This document shows positions 29,296 through 37,538 of a DNA stretch of 64,000 nt, piece by piece. Location: contig NZ_KI421511.1 in NCBI RefSeq assembly GCF_000473265.1, positions 3,881,560-3,945,559 of the forward strand, in the 5' to 3' direction. A program made the translations under genes and the position numbers. Under the pieces are notes generated by a model that was not told the origin of the DNA, ran no database searches, and was given only the letters and a program-made list of their open reading frames with translations. Source of the stretch: Amycolatopsis thermoflava N1165 (GTDB taxonomy: Bacteria > Actinomycetota > Actinomycetes > Mycobacteriales > Pseudonocardiaceae). Within the stretch, counting starts at the first letter, position 1, and every line of letters starts with the position of its first letter.

Positions 29296-29337
29296 CGAAC
29301 TCGGGCGGCCCGGCATGCCCGGTACCGCCCAAGTTCG
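29296..29337 (-). terminator. Hairpin after tig
   Basis: Arms CGAACTCGGGCGG (29296-29308) and CCGCCCAAGTTCG (29325-29337) pair except at two central positions, with a GC-rich inner part. It lies ten bases past the tig stop and upstream of clpP1. It may end tig transcription, or attenuate read-through into clpP1P2. Confidence 0.6.
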
Positions 29338-29346
29338 CTGACAGCT

Positions 29347-30738
29347 TTATTTCTCGGAAGCGGCCGCGGGTTCCTCGGTGACCTCGGTCTCAGTGGCGGC
29401 CGCGGGGGCCTCGTCCTCGTCGCCGCCGAAGAGGTCGCTCAGGTCGATCTCGGCGCCGGAGGCGTCGGTGACCGTCGCCTTGCGCACGATCGACGCCAGC
29501 GCCTTGCCGCGGCGCACGTCGGCGAAGATCGCGGACAGCTGGCCCGACTGCTGGGCCCGCTGCACGTACTCGTCCGGGCTGATGCCGAAGCGCTGGGCCT
29601 GGTAGATGATCCGCTCGGTCAGCTCGGCGTCACCCACCTGGACCTCCTCCGCGTCGGCGACGCTGTCCAGCAGCAGCTGGGTGCGCACCGCCTTCTCGGC
29701 CTCGGTCTGCAGCTCGGCGTGGAACTCCTCCAGGGTCTTGCCCTGGGTCTCCAGCACCTTGGCGAGGTTCTCCTCGCTGTGGTCCAGGTCGTGGATCGCG
29801 TCGTGCTTGCGGTTCTCGACCTCGGCCTCGACGACCTTCTCCGGCAGCGGGACGTCGACGGACTCCAGCAGCTCGTCCAGGATCTTGTCGCGGGCCTGCA
29901 CGCCCTGCTGGACCTTCTTCATCTTGGCCAGGCGCTCGCGCAGGTCGGCCTTGAGCTCGTCGATGGTGTCGAACTCGCTCGCCAGCTGGGCGAACTCGTC
30001 GTCGGCCTCGGGGAGCTCGCGCTCCTTGACGCTCTGCACGGTTACCGACACCTCGGCGTCGCGGCCGGCGTACTCACCCGCCACCAGCTTGGTGGTGAAG
30101 GTCTTGGTCTCGCCCTCGTTCGCACCGATGATGGCCTCGTCGATGCCGTCGACCAGCTGTCCGGAGCCGATCTCGTAGGACAGGCCGCTGGTGGCCGCCT
30201 CCTCGACCTCCTTGCCGTCGACCGTGGCCGACAGGTCGATCGACACGAAGTCGCCGTCCTGGGCGGGACGCTCGACGCCCTTCAGCGTGCCGAAGCGGGC
30301 GCGGAGGTTGTCCAGCTCGGCGTCGACCTCCTCGTCGGTGACCTCGACGTCGTCGACGCTGACCGACAGGCCGCTGAAGTCGGGGAGGGTGATCTCCGGG
30401 CGGATGTCCACCTCGGCGGTGAACTCCAGCACCTCACGGTCTTCGAGCTTGGTGACCTCGAAGTCCGGCTGGCCGAGGGTGCGCACCTCGCCGGCCCGCA
30501 CCGCCTCCAGGTACTTCGCCGGGATGGCCTCGTTGACGACCTCATCGAGCACCGGCGCGCGGCCGATCCGGCTCTCCAGGACGCGAGCGGGCACCTTGCC
30601 GGGGCGGAAGCCCGGGATGCGGACCTGCTGGGCGATCTTGGAGTAGGCGCGGTCGAAGTTCGGTTTGAGTTCGTCGAACGGCACCTCGACATTGATCTTG
30701 ACTCGCGTCGGGCTGAGCTGCTCGACGGTGCTCTTCAA
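29347..30738 (-). CDS. tig: Trigger factor
   Basis: A 463-residue ribosome-associated chaperone. The N-terminal ribosome-binding domain includes the signature GFRPGKVP (FRxGxxP type). The middle FKBP-like PPIase domain starts at [15 protein letters not shown]. The long helical C-terminal arms follow, and the protein ends in an acidic Glu/Ala tail usual for actinobacteria. The start is TTG at 30738 after GAGGAGAACACG; other starts would break the N-domain. It precedes clpP1P2 as in mycobacteria. Confidence 0.97.
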   Translation of the reverse strand: MKSTVEQLSPTRVKINVEVPFDELKPNFDRAYSKIAQQVRIPGFRPGKVPARVLESRIGRAPVLDEVVNEAIPAKYLEAVRAGEVRTLGQPDFEVTKLEDREVLEFTAEVDIRPEITLPDFSGLSVSVDDVEVTDEEVDAELDNLRARFGTLKGVERPAQDGDFVSIDLSATVDGKEVEEAATSGLSYEIGSGQLVDGIDEAIIGANEGETKTFTTKLVAGEYAGRDAEVSVTVQSVKERELPEADDEFAQLASEFDTIDELKADLRERLAKMKKVQQGVQARDKILDELLESVDVPLPEKVVEAEVENRKHDAIHDLDHSEENLAKVLETQGKTLEEFHAELQTEAEKAVRTQLLLDSVADAEEVQVGDAELTERIIYQAQRFGISPDEYVQRAQQSGQLSAIFADVRRGKALASIVRKATVTDASGAEIDLSDLFGGDEDEAPAAATETEVTEEPAAASEK

Positions 30739-30758
30739 CGTGTTCTCCTCGAGCCGTG

Positions 30759-30771
30759 AAAACCTGGTTTT
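30759..30771. promoter_or_regulatory. Palindrome upstream of tig
   Basis: AAAACCTGGTTTT is a perfect odd palindrome 21 bases before the tig start codon. Its AT-rich arms stand out in this GC-rich DNA. It could be a regulator site or part of the 5' leader. No protein is assigned. Confidence 0.35.
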
Positions 30772-30889
30772 CGGGTGGTAGCCGACATGCGGGCACGGCA
30801 GTGCCCAAAGGCCGAGTCTAGGCCAGCGACCGGACAGCACCGGCCCGGCCCTGCCTGCCAGGCGGTGAGGTACGGGCGCGTGCTCTCCG

Positions 30890-30918
30890 TTTACATTTGG
30901 GGACGCTTTGTCTACCGT
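30890..30918 (+). promoter_or_regulatory. Promoter of the desaturase-reductase gene
   Basis: TTTACA (30890-30895), a 17-base spacer and TACCGT (30913-30918) form a plausible sigma-70-type promoter 40 bases before the GTG at 30958. The order and spacing are seen directly; activity is inferred. Confidence 0.45.
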
Positions 30919-30957
30919 CTTGGTCCTGCCGTCCCGCCGTCCCCAGGAGCCCGGTTC

Positions 30958-32502
30958 GTGACAGCCGATGCCCAGGTCCAGGGCGTTCCGCAGGTCGTGG
31001 CGGAACCCCCGACGCGCCTGCCGATGGTGGTGGCGCCGACCGTCGCGCTCGCCGCCTGCGGGCTGGGCCTGTGGAGCTGGGCGACCCTGCTCGCCCTGGT
31101 CTGGCACTCACCGGCGTGGGCGACCGTACCGCTGCATACCCTCGCCGTGGTCGCCCTGTTCACCGTGCTGCACGAGGCCGCGCACCACGCCGCGGGCAGC
31201 CTCACGTGGGTGAACGGGGCGCTCGGCCGCGTGACGGTGCCGTTCGTGTCCCCGTTCGGCGGCTTCCCCGCGGCCAGGTACGTGCACCTCACCCAGCACC
31301 GGTCCGGGTCGCCGGAGCACCTCACGCCGTGGAACACGCGCGGCCCGGCGTGGACGCTGCCGCTGCGCTGGGCCACCGTGGACCTCTGGTACGCGTGGCG
31401 CTACCTGTCCACGCCGGGGCGGCCGACCGCGGAGAGCGCCGAGACGCTCGGGATGCTCGTGTTCCTGCCGTGCGTGCTCGCGGCCGTGGTGGGCACCGGG
31501 CACGGGTGGGAGCTGGCGGTCGTCTATCTGGTACCGCAGCGGCTCGCGCTCGCGCTGGTGTCGTGGTGCCACGACTGGCGCCCGCGGCGGCGGCCGACCG
31601 GATACCACCGGATGCACGCCGAGCGGCCCGGCCGTCCGTTCTACCGCTACACCGCGATCCCGCTGCCGCGGTCGCCGGAGTCCGCGGCGCCCGCCACCGA
31701 GGCGCCGTCGGAGTTCCACCCGCTGACCGTCACCGGCGTGCGCTCGCTGACCGGCGAGGCCGTCGCGGTCACCCTCGCCGTGCCGGACGGGCTGCGCGAG
31801 GTGTTCCGGTTCGCGCCCGGACAGCACCTCGTGCTGCGCGCCGAGATCGACGGCGAGCCGGTGGAGCGCAGCTACGCGATCTGCGCGTGCCCGGACGAGC
31901 CGGAGCTGCGGGTGGCGATCAAACGGGTGCCCGGCGGCCGGTTCTCCGGGTACGCCATGGGATTGCGGCTCGGCGACCGGGTGCTGGCGCGGCCGCCGTC
32001 CGGGACGTTCACGCTGCGCTCCGAACCGCGGCACGTGGTGGCCGTCGCGGCGGGATCGGGGATCGCGCCGGTGCTGCCGGTCGTGGTGCACCTGCTGGAG
32101 AAGTCACCCCGCAGCCGGGTGACGCTGCTGTACGTGAACCGGTCCGGGGACGACACGCTGTTCGCCGACGAGCTTTCGGAGTACGCGCGCCGCTTCGAAG
32201 GGCGGCTGCGGGTGACGCACTACCGGACCGACGAGCGCGACCCGAGCCTGCGGTACGCGCGCGGGACGCGGCCGTTCGACAGCATCGGCCAGGCGCTGGC
32301 GATCTCGTACGAGCGGTACCTGCCGGGCGGGCTGGACCCGGGGCGCATCCGGGGGCTGCTGGAGGCGCGCCTGCACCCGTCGAAGGTGGACGAGTGGCTG
32401 CTGTGCGCGCCGCCCGAGGTCGCCGGGCCGGTGCGGTCGGCGCTGGCGGAGCACGCCGTGCCGGACGACGCCGTGCACGTGGAGCACTTCCACCGGCCCT
32501 GA
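30958..32502 (+). CDS. Fatty-acid desaturase fused to ferredoxin-NADP reductase-like domain
   Basis: A 514-residue fusion. Residues about 20-230 form a membrane domain with His boxes HEAAHH and HLTQHR and a third near YHRMH, as in integral di-iron desaturases and hydroxylases. Residues about 245-510 form an FNR-type reductase: RSYAICACP binds FAD and [13 protein letters not shown] binds NAD(P). The C-terminal 2Fe-2S domain that PaaE-type reductases carry is absent. Electrons may therefore pass directly or through a separate ferredoxin. The GTG at 30958 follows AGGAG. The lipid substrate is unknown. Confidence 0.85.
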   Translation: MTADAQVQGVPQVVAEPPTRLPMVVAPTVALAACGLGLWSWATLLALVWHSPAWATVPLHTLAVVALFTVLHEAAHHAAGSLTWVNGALGRVTVPFVSPFGGFPAARYVHLTQHRSGSPEHLTPWNTRGPAWTLPLRWATVDLWYAWRYLSTPGRPTAESAETLGMLVFLPCVLAAVVGTGHGWELAVVYLVPQRLALALVSWCHDWRPRRRPTGYHRMHAERPGRPFYRYTAIPLPRSPESAAPATEAPSEFHPLTVTGVRSLTGEAVAVTLAVPDGLREVFRFAPGQHLVLRAEIDGEPVERSYAICACPDEPELRVAIKRVPGGRFSGYAMGLRLGDRVLARPPSGTFTLRSEPRHVVAVAAGSGIAPVLPVVVHLLEKSPRSRVTLLYVNRSGDDTLFADELSEYARRFEGRLRVTHYRTDERDPSLRYARGTRPFDSIGQALAISYERYLPGGLDPGRIRGLLEARLHPSKVDEWLLCAPPEVAGPVRSALAEHAVPDDAVHVEHFHRP

Positions 32503-32505
32503 CCG

Positions 32506-32835
32506 TCATTCGCAAAGCGTCCGGACGGTATCCAGCTCACCACGCACGACCGAAGCCTGCTCGGCGACGACCGTCTCCGGTGTGCCGTCCGGGAAGAACA
32601 TCGTGAACTGGTACTCGGCGCCCTCGCCGTTGGGCAGCACGCGGGTGTAGACGCCGGCGTCCGGGTTGTCGGCGGCGAAGAAGTCGACGGTGCCGTGTTC
32701 CCGTGACGCGCGGACGCGCACTCGCGTGGCGTCCACGCCGGGCGCCCACTTCGGCAGCCGGCTGGGGTCGGACACGAGGTCGAAGACGGTCTGGGGCGTG
32801 GCGGCGATCGAGATGGACTCGGAAATCGTAGGCAT
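32506..32835 (-). CDS. SRPBCC-family (START-like) protein
   Basis: A 109-residue short helix-grip protein. SISIAATPQTVFDLVSDPSRLPKWAPGVD is the family's opening pattern, seen in full frame from the ATG at 32835. It lacks part of the usual C-terminal helix and is shorter than the typical 140 residues. Members bind lipids or polyketide-like ligands or serve as toxin-antitoxin partners. It is divergent from a MarR gene with 51 bases between, so that regulator probably controls it. Confidence 0.82.
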   Translation of the reverse strand: MPTISESISIAATPQTVFDLVSDPSRLPKWAPGVDATRVRVRASREHGTVDFFAADNPDAGVYTRVLPNGEGAEYQFTMFFPDGTPETVVAEQASVVRGELDTVRTLCE

Positions 32836-32873
32836 GAGCAGATCGTACGCTCTTGCTTATCGTCTTGTCACTC

Positions 32874-32879
32874 TACGAT
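32874..32879 (+). promoter_or_regulatory. -10 box of leaderless marR
   Basis: TACGAT ends seven bases before the GTG at 32887. The 51-base gap to the divergent SRPBCC gene also has two TCTTG copies (32851 and 32863) that could be regulator half-sites. Confidence 0.45.
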
Positions 32880-32886
32880 TCGGTGC

Positions 32887-33294
32887 GTGGCAGAACTCGG
32901 CGCTTCGCTGGCGCGCATCGTGCGGCGGTTGATGAAGGCGGAGGAGCCCGTGCTGCGCGCGCACGGGCTCTCCATGTGGGCGTACGCGGCGTTGTCGAGC
33001 CTCGCCGCGCAGCCGGCGACCTCACAGCTCGCGCTGGCGAAGGCCATCGGTTACGACAAGACCCGGCTGATCGGCCTGCTCGACGAGCTCGCCCAGGAGG
33101 GCCTGGTGGTGCGCGAACGCGACCCGGCGGACCGCCGCTCGCACACCGTGCGCCTCACGCCGGACGGCGAGGCCCGGCACGCCGCGGCGCGGGCCGACAT
33201 CCGCGCCGTGGAGGACGAACTGCTCGGCCCGCTGAGCGCCGCCGAGCAACGCTCGTTCCGCGCGATGCTGGCCCGCGTGGCGGAGGGGGCCTAA
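32887..33294 (+). CDS. MarR-family regulator
   Basis: A 135-residue winged-helix protein: LALAKAIGYDKTRLIGLLDEL is the recognition part and DPADRRSHTVRLT the wing. The GTG start at 32887 has a -10 box seven bases upstream. Its stop overlaps that of the convergent MFS gene by four bases. It probably controls the divergent SRPBCC gene. Confidence 0.9.
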   Translation: MAELGASLARIVRRLMKAEEPVLRAHGLSMWAYAALSSLAAQPATSQLALAKAIGYDKTRLIGLLDELAQEGLVVRERDPADRRSHTVRLTPDGEARHAAARADIRAVEDELLGPLSAAEQRSFRAMLARVAEGA

Positions 33295-34445
33295 CGCCGG
33301 TCCAGCAGGATCAGCGGCACGGCGGCCGCGGCCAGGGCGGCGCCGATCCAGCACACCGCGCTGAGCGGGGCGCCTCGCGTGAGCGCGGCCGCGGCCAGCG
33401 CCGGGGTGATGCTGATTCCCAGCTGGAACGCCGACACGGTGGTGGCGCCGGCGAGGGTCGGCGCGCCGGCCGCGACGGTGAAGACGCGCCCGTAGATGGC
33501 CGGGTTCAGCACGAACGCCGCGACGCCGAGCAGGAAGACCAGCGGCACCACCGCCCAGCCGTGCCCGACGGCGGCGGCCACCGCCACCGAGAGCACCACG
33601 ATCGCGGCAGCGCCGGTCAGCAGCGCCAGGTGCGGGCGGCGGTCGGACACCCGGCCGCCGATCGACAGCCCGCCGAATGCCCCGATCCCGAACAGCGCGA
33701 GTACCGCGGGGACCCACACGTCGGGCACGGTGAGCATGGCCGCCAGGTAGTTGAACGTGATCATGTAGGCGGCGGTGGTGAGGATCGTGATCGCGAGCAG
33801 GCCCCACAGCGCCGGTTTCCGCATGGTGGCCAGTTCGCCCGCAACGCTGGGCCTGCTCGCGCGGTTGGGCGTGTCGGGGATGCCGAGCAGGCAGCCGGCG
33901 ATCCCGGCCACCGTCAGGGCCACCACCGCCCAGAACCCGCCGCGCCAGTTCGTGAAGTGGCTCAGCAGCGTGCCCGCGGGCCCGCCGGCGACCATCGCGA
34001 CGCTGAGCCCGCTCACCACGACCCCGGAGGCCCTGGCCTTCCGGTCCGGCGTCACGAGGCTGACCGCGGTCACCGACGCGACCGCGAAGAAACCGGCGTA
34101 GGCGACGCCCGCGACGACCCGCGTGGCCACGAGGACGGGGTAGTCGCCGAGCAGCCCGGCGGCGATGCTCACGGCGAAGACGCCCTGCGTCACCACCAGC
34201 GTCGCGCGACGCGGCCAGCGGAGGCTGAGCACCGCGAACGGCGGCCCGCCGAGCACCACACCGAGCGCGAACGCGGTGATCAGGAACCCCGCCGCCGACA
34301 ACGGGACGCCCAGGTCGCCTGCCACCGCCGGCAACACCCCGGCCAGCAGGAACTCCGCCGTGCCCATCGCGAACAGGCTGAAGCCGAGCAGGTACACCCC
34401 TGCGGGCAGGCGGTTCCGGGTCCGCCTGCCGATCATCATCTCCAT
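33291..34445 (-). CDS. MFS transporter, Cmx/chloramphenicol-efflux-like
   Basis: A 384-residue, twelve-helix carrier. The opening SLFAMGTAEFLLAGVLPAVA is typical of the Cmx/AraJ-type drug and sugar exporters. It has motif-A-like WPRRA after helix 2 and AGGPAGTLLS in helix 5. I chose the ATG at 34445 because GGAGGTGA lies six bases upstream. It is divergent from an XRE-cupin regulator, its likely controller. Confidence 0.9.
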   Translation of the reverse strand: MEMMIGRRTRNRLPAGVYLLGFSLFAMGTAEFLLAGVLPAVAGDLGVPLSAAGFLITAFALGVVLGGPPFAVLSLRWPRRATLVVTQGVFAVSIAAGLLGDYPVLVATRVVAGVAYAGFFAVASVTAVSLVTPDRKARASGVVVSGLSVAMVAGGPAGTLLSHFTNWRGGFWAVVALTVAGIAGCLLGIPDTPNRASRPSVAGELATMRKPALWGLLAITILTTAAYMITFNYLAAMLTVPDVWVPAVLALFGIGAFGGLSIGGRVSDRRPHLALLTGAAAIVVLSVAVAAAVGHGWAVVPLVFLLGVAAFVLNPAIYGRVFTVAAGAPTLAGATTVSAFQLGISITPALAAAALTRGAPLSAVCWIGAALAAAAVPLILLDRR

Positions 34446-34534
34446 TCGGATCACCTCCACCGCGAGGATCCGGAGACCGCCCGGCCCCGACAACAGACGT
34501 TGCCGAAACCGGGACGCCTTGGTTCACTGCGTCC

Positions 34535-35116
34535 GTGGAGTCGCAACCGACCATCGGCGCCGTCATCGAGCAGATCGCTCCCCGGCTGCGGCGCGCCCGG
34601 GAGCGGAAGAACGTCAGCCTGACCGCGCTGTCCCGCGCCACCGGCATCTCGACGAGCACGTTGTCGCGGCTGGAGTCGGGTCAGCGCAAGCCGAGCCTGG
34701 AGCTGCTGCTGCCGGTCACCGCTGCGCTGGGGGTGCCGCTCGACGAGATCGTCGCCGCGCCCCGGATCGTCGACCCGCGGGTGCCGCAGGAACCGACCCG
34801 GAAGGACGGCAGGGTGCTGATCCCGCTGTCCCGGCAGCAGAGCGAACCGCGGGCGTACAAGATGATCATCCCGGCGCACGACGAGGAACCGCACCTGCGC
34901 ACCCACGCGGGCCACGAATGGCTGTACGTGCTGCGCGGACGGCTCCGCGTGCAACTGGGCGGCAAGGACTTCGTGATGGGCGCCGGGGAGGCCGCCGAGT
35001 TCGACTGCCAGATCCCGCACTGGTTCGGCGCGGCCGGCCGCGGTGGCGTCGAGGTGCTGAGCCTGTTCGGCAAGCAGGGTGAGCGCATCCACCTGCGCAC
35101 CCGGGCGCGTGGTTGA
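34535..35116 (+). CDS. XRE-family regulator with cupin sensor domain
   Basis: A 193-residue regulator. Residues about 15-70 form the helix-turn-helix (LSRATGISTSTLSRLESGQRKPS). Residues about 115-185 form a cupin barrel (HAGHEWLYVLRGRL and AAEFDCQIPHWFG). Such proteins sense small ligands and often control neighbouring transporters or amine metabolism. The GTG start at 34535 lies 89 bases from the divergent MFS gene. Confidence 0.92.
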   Translation: MESQPTIGAVIEQIAPRLRRARERKNVSLTALSRATGISTSTLSRLESGQRKPSLELLLPVTAALGVPLDEIVAAPRIVDPRVPQEPTRKDGRVLIPLSRQQSEPRAYKMIIPAHDEEPHLRTHAGHEWLYVLRGRLRVQLGGKDFVMGAGEAAEFDCQIPHWFGAAGRGGVEVLSLFGKQGERIHLRTRARG

Positions 35117-35695
35117 CGGTCAGGCCCGCGCCCCGCTCGACCGTGCCCGTGTGGGGACGGTGCGCGGACGGCGCAATGGCGCGCCATGCGCGCCGCGGAC
35201 GGTCAAGGGCGGCGCGCCCCGCTCCACCCACACCCCGACCACGCGCCAACCGACGCCGAGTCGTGCCACGCGGGCCCTCGCCAACGACGCGGCCGACGGC
35301 CAGCGCCGCAAACGGGCACGCCAACTGACAGTCAGACCCGCGCGCCCCGCTCCACCCACACCGCGACCGTGCGCGGACGGCTCGGTGACGTGCCGTGCGG
35401 ATCCTGGCGAAGGACGCTCCCGGCGGCCGGCGGGCGCGCCGGTCGTCCCGTCGATCAGCGCCACGCTCCACCCACACCCCGACCATGCGCCAACCGACGC
35501 CGAGTCGTGCCGCGCGGGCCCTCGCCAACGATGCGCCCGACGGCCGGCGGGCGCGCCGGCCGTCCCGTCGATCAGCGCCACGCCGGTTTCGCCGGCCAGC
35601 GCGCTAGCCCGCGGGACCGACAGCCCCGCAAACTCCGGGACCGGCCACTCGGGCTGGTAGTTCAGGTTCCGCGACACCCCGCCCATCCGGCGATG
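35117..35695. repeat. Degenerate direct repeats in a 579-base gap
   Basis: A block of about 80 bases around 35217-35300 recurs around 35465-35546 with few changes. A shorter related block lies near 35340-35395, and a weaker one near 35120-35165. A second unit ending in CCGTCGATCAGCGCCACGC occurs near 35445 and 35565. The repeats read through all frames and do not behave as a gene. They follow the ferredoxin stop on the minus strand. Confidence 0.65.
35120..35686 (-). CDS. Doubtful ORF built largely from repeats
   Basis: An ATG at 35686 opens 188 codons. The first 35 residues (MGGVSRNLNYQPEWPVPEF onward) look protein-like. The rest is repeats, with VALIDGTAGAPAGRR and VALIDGTTGAPAGRR, ending in Arg/Gly-rich sequence. 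A short gene start that runs into expanded repeats is possible. There is no good ribosome site, and I do not recognise a family. Confidence 0.2.
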   Translation of the reverse strand: MGGVSRNLNYQPEWPVPEFAGLSVPRASALAGETGVALIDGTAGAPAGRRAHRWRGPARHDSASVGAWSGCGWSVALIDGTTGAPAGRRERPSPGSARHVTEPSAHGRGVGGAGRAGLTVSWRARLRRWPSAASLARARVARLGVGWRVVGVWVERGAPPLTVRGAHGAPLRRPRTVPTRARSSGARA

Positions 35696-35899
35696 CTAAC
35701 GGCGCAGCCGCAAAGCCAGCGTCGGGCAGAGGCGGGCCGCTCGTTCGGCGTGCGGGACCAGTCCGGGTGGCACCTCGGGCTCCCGGCCGGGCGGCACCGG
35801 GTAGCCCCACGGGTCCCGGTCCAGCAGTTCGGGCAACAGCTCGGTGCACAGGCCCCGGCCGTCGCACGCGGTCCAGTCGATGTGCAGGCGCACGGTCAT
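35696..35899 (-). CDS. Ferredoxin, 3Fe-4S type
   Basis: A 67-residue electron carrier. Cys 12 and Cys 18 (ACDGRGLC) and Cys 58 (LCPT) make the three-Cys pattern of actinobacterial 3Fe-4S ferredoxins, which often serve P450s. Here no P450 is near. Instead its ATG overlaps the NuoF-like stop as ATGA, and it is the last gene of the six-gene redox operon. It probably accepts or donates electrons for the NuoF-like flavoprotein. Confidence 0.88.
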   Translation of the reverse strand: MTVRLHIDWTACDGRGLCTELLPELLDRDPWGYPVPPGREPEVPPGLVPHAERAARLCPTLALRLRR

Positions 35900-37008
35900 C
35901 TCCTCGCAACACATTCCCCGCGCCCGTGGCGCGCGATCTCGTCGGCGAACATCCGCACCGTGCTGCGCACGAAACGCGCCGTCCCGTCCGGGTGGTGGCA
36001 CGCGCCCCGGCCCTCGACCAGCGACGCCAGCGCACCGGCGCCGCGCGCGAGGTCCGCGTCCCCGGCGGCCAAGCCGGACAGCACCCCGGCCAGCGCGGGC
36101 AACCCGTTGCGGCACGGCCCGCACTGGCGCGCGCTCTCCCGCGCCAGGTAGTCCCCGATCCGCGCCGCCGCCTGCAATCCGCAGTCCGCGGCGCCGAGCG
36201 CGACCACCACCCCGGCGCCCAGCGAGCCGGCCGCGGCCCTGGACAGCGTGACGTCCGGCGCCATCCACGCCCCGTGGTAGCCACCCACCAGCACCGCCCG
36301 CAGCGGGCCCGCTCCCCCGGCCTTGTCCAGCAGCACCGGCAGCGGCGTGCCGAACGGCACCTCGTACACGCCCGGCGACCGCACCGCGCCGCCGACGGTC
36401 GCGAGGAACGTGCCCGGCTCGTCGGCCGTGCCGCGCGACCGGAACCACGCCGGGCCGTACCGCAGGATCTGCGCGACGTGGGCCAGCGTCTCCACGTTGT
36501 GCACCAGGTATCCACTGTGGACAGCCGGGCGCAGCCGGTCGGCGGGCACCGCGCGGCGGCCCTCGACCGCGGCGATCACCGCGGACTCCTGACCGGCCAG
36601 GAAGGTCTCCGGCGCGACGACGACCCGGACCGGCCGCGCGTCCCACTCCCGCCGCTCGGCCAGCGCGGTCCGCACCGCCATCGCGCTGCGGGGCGAGACG
36701 TAGCAACACACCTCCCGGGCGCCGGCCGCCTCCGCGACCAGCTGCAGCCCGTCCAGGACGAGGTGCGGCGCCACGCTGAGCAGGGTGTGGTCCTTGCGGC
36801 TGGCCGGTTCGCCCTCGGCGCCGTTCGCGATCACCACCCCGCCGGGCTTCATCCCGGCCAGCTTGCGCGCCGCCGGGAACCCCGCGCCGCCGCGGCCGGT
36901 CAGCCCCGCCGCGGCCAGGTCACCGACCACGTCCTGCCCCCACGGGATCGGCCCGTTGCGGCTCTCGTGCGCCGCCAGGTCCGGGGCCGCCGCTTCGAGC
37001 ACGGTCAT
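35896..37008 (-). CDS. NuoF-like NADH-binding flavoprotein with altered iron-sulfur site
   Basis: A 370-residue soluble protein related to complex I NuoF. GRGGAGFPAARK (39-50) is the FMN loop, NGAEGEPASRKD (62-73) the NADH region, and residues about 196-250 form the SLBB domain. The C-terminal cluster motif reads ESARQCGPCR: Cys 296, 299 and 337 are kept, but the first Cys of the usual ESCGxCxPC is Ala 293. It may bind a 3Fe-4S or unusual cluster. No NuoE or NuoG is near. It would feed electrons from NAD(P)H to the ferredoxin or membrane partner encoded beside it. Confidence 0.85.
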   Translation of the reverse strand: MTVLEAAAPDLAAHESRNGPIPWGQDVVGDLAAAGLTGRGGAGFPAARKLAGMKPGGVVIANGAEGEPASRKDHTLLSVAPHLVLDGLQLVAEAAGAREVCCYVSPRSAMAVRTALAERREWDARPVRVVVAPETFLAGQESAVIAAVEGRRAVPADRLRPAVHSGYLVHNVETLAHVAQILRYGPAWFRSRGTADEPGTFLATVGGAVRSPGVYEVPFGTPLPVLLDKAGGAGPLRAVLVGGYHGAWMAPDVTLSRAAAGSLGAGVVVALGAADCGLQAAARIGDYLARESARQCGPCRNGLPALAGVLSGLAAGDADLARGAGALASLVEGRGACHHPDGTARFVRSTVRMFADEIARHGRGECVARR

Positions 37009-37538
37009 GACACCAGCTCCTTCCGCGTGAACCGCCACCCCGCCGCGCCGAGCACCGCGGCCACGCACACCGCGGCGATCGCGAGGAACCACGCGCTGAA
37101 CGCGTCGGTGCCGGTGCCCAGCGAGTGCGCCACCGCGACCGGCCACATCGCGTAGGCCAGCCAGTGCACCGCGCGCCACGTCCGCCTGCCCAGCCGCTGC
37201 CGCAGCAGGCTCGTGACGACCAGCGCGACGAGCAGGTCCAGCGCGACGGTGCCCAGCCCCTGCCAGAACGGCCGGTAGTCGCCCGCGAACGGCACGACGA
37301 GGTCGAAGATCCGCAGCTGCGCGTACGGGTCGAACAACAGGAGCCCGACGTGCAGCGCGAGGAACACCACCGACAGCAGGCTCGCGTTGCGGTGCACCTC
37401 GGTGACCGCGAACCGCGGCAGCCCGGCGACCGGTTCGCCGCGCCGGGTCAGGATCCCCAGCACGACGCTGACCGTGACCAGCACCAGCGCCACCACCCCG
37501 CTGCCACGCCCGAAGTCCCACAGCGCATCGGTGCTCAT
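37005..37538 (-). CDS. Ferric reductase-like transmembrane protein
   Basis: A 177-residue integral membrane protein with about five helices. Histidines at 49 and 63 on one helix and at 125 and 138 on another are 13-14 residues apart, the spacing of bis-His haem b pairs in ferric reductase/NOX-type domains. It lacks the cytosolic FAD/NADPH domain, so electrons must come from a partner, most simply the NuoF-like protein and ferredoxin. Both ends overlap neighbours by four bases (ATGA). Confidence 0.8.
   Translation of the reverse strand: MSTDALWDFGRGSGVVALVLVTVSVVLGILTRRGEPVAGLPRFAVTEVHRNASLLSVVFLALHVGLLLFDPYAQLRIFDLVVPFAGDYRPFWQGLGTVALDLLVALVVTSLLRQRLGRRTWRAVHWLAYAMWPVAVAHSLGTGTDAFSAWFLAIAAVCVAAVLGAAGWRFTRKELVS

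Noticed and set aside
29207..29346. ClgR operator upstream of clpP1
   Set aside because: GTTCGCT occurs at 29333, but its partner half-site is part of the tig hairpin and the spacing does not fit the known ClgR pattern well enough.
30739..30957. tRNA genes near tig, as in some actinobacteria
   Set aside because: No cloverleaf arms, T-loop consensus (GGTTCGAATCC type) or CCA-end pattern occurs in the gap.
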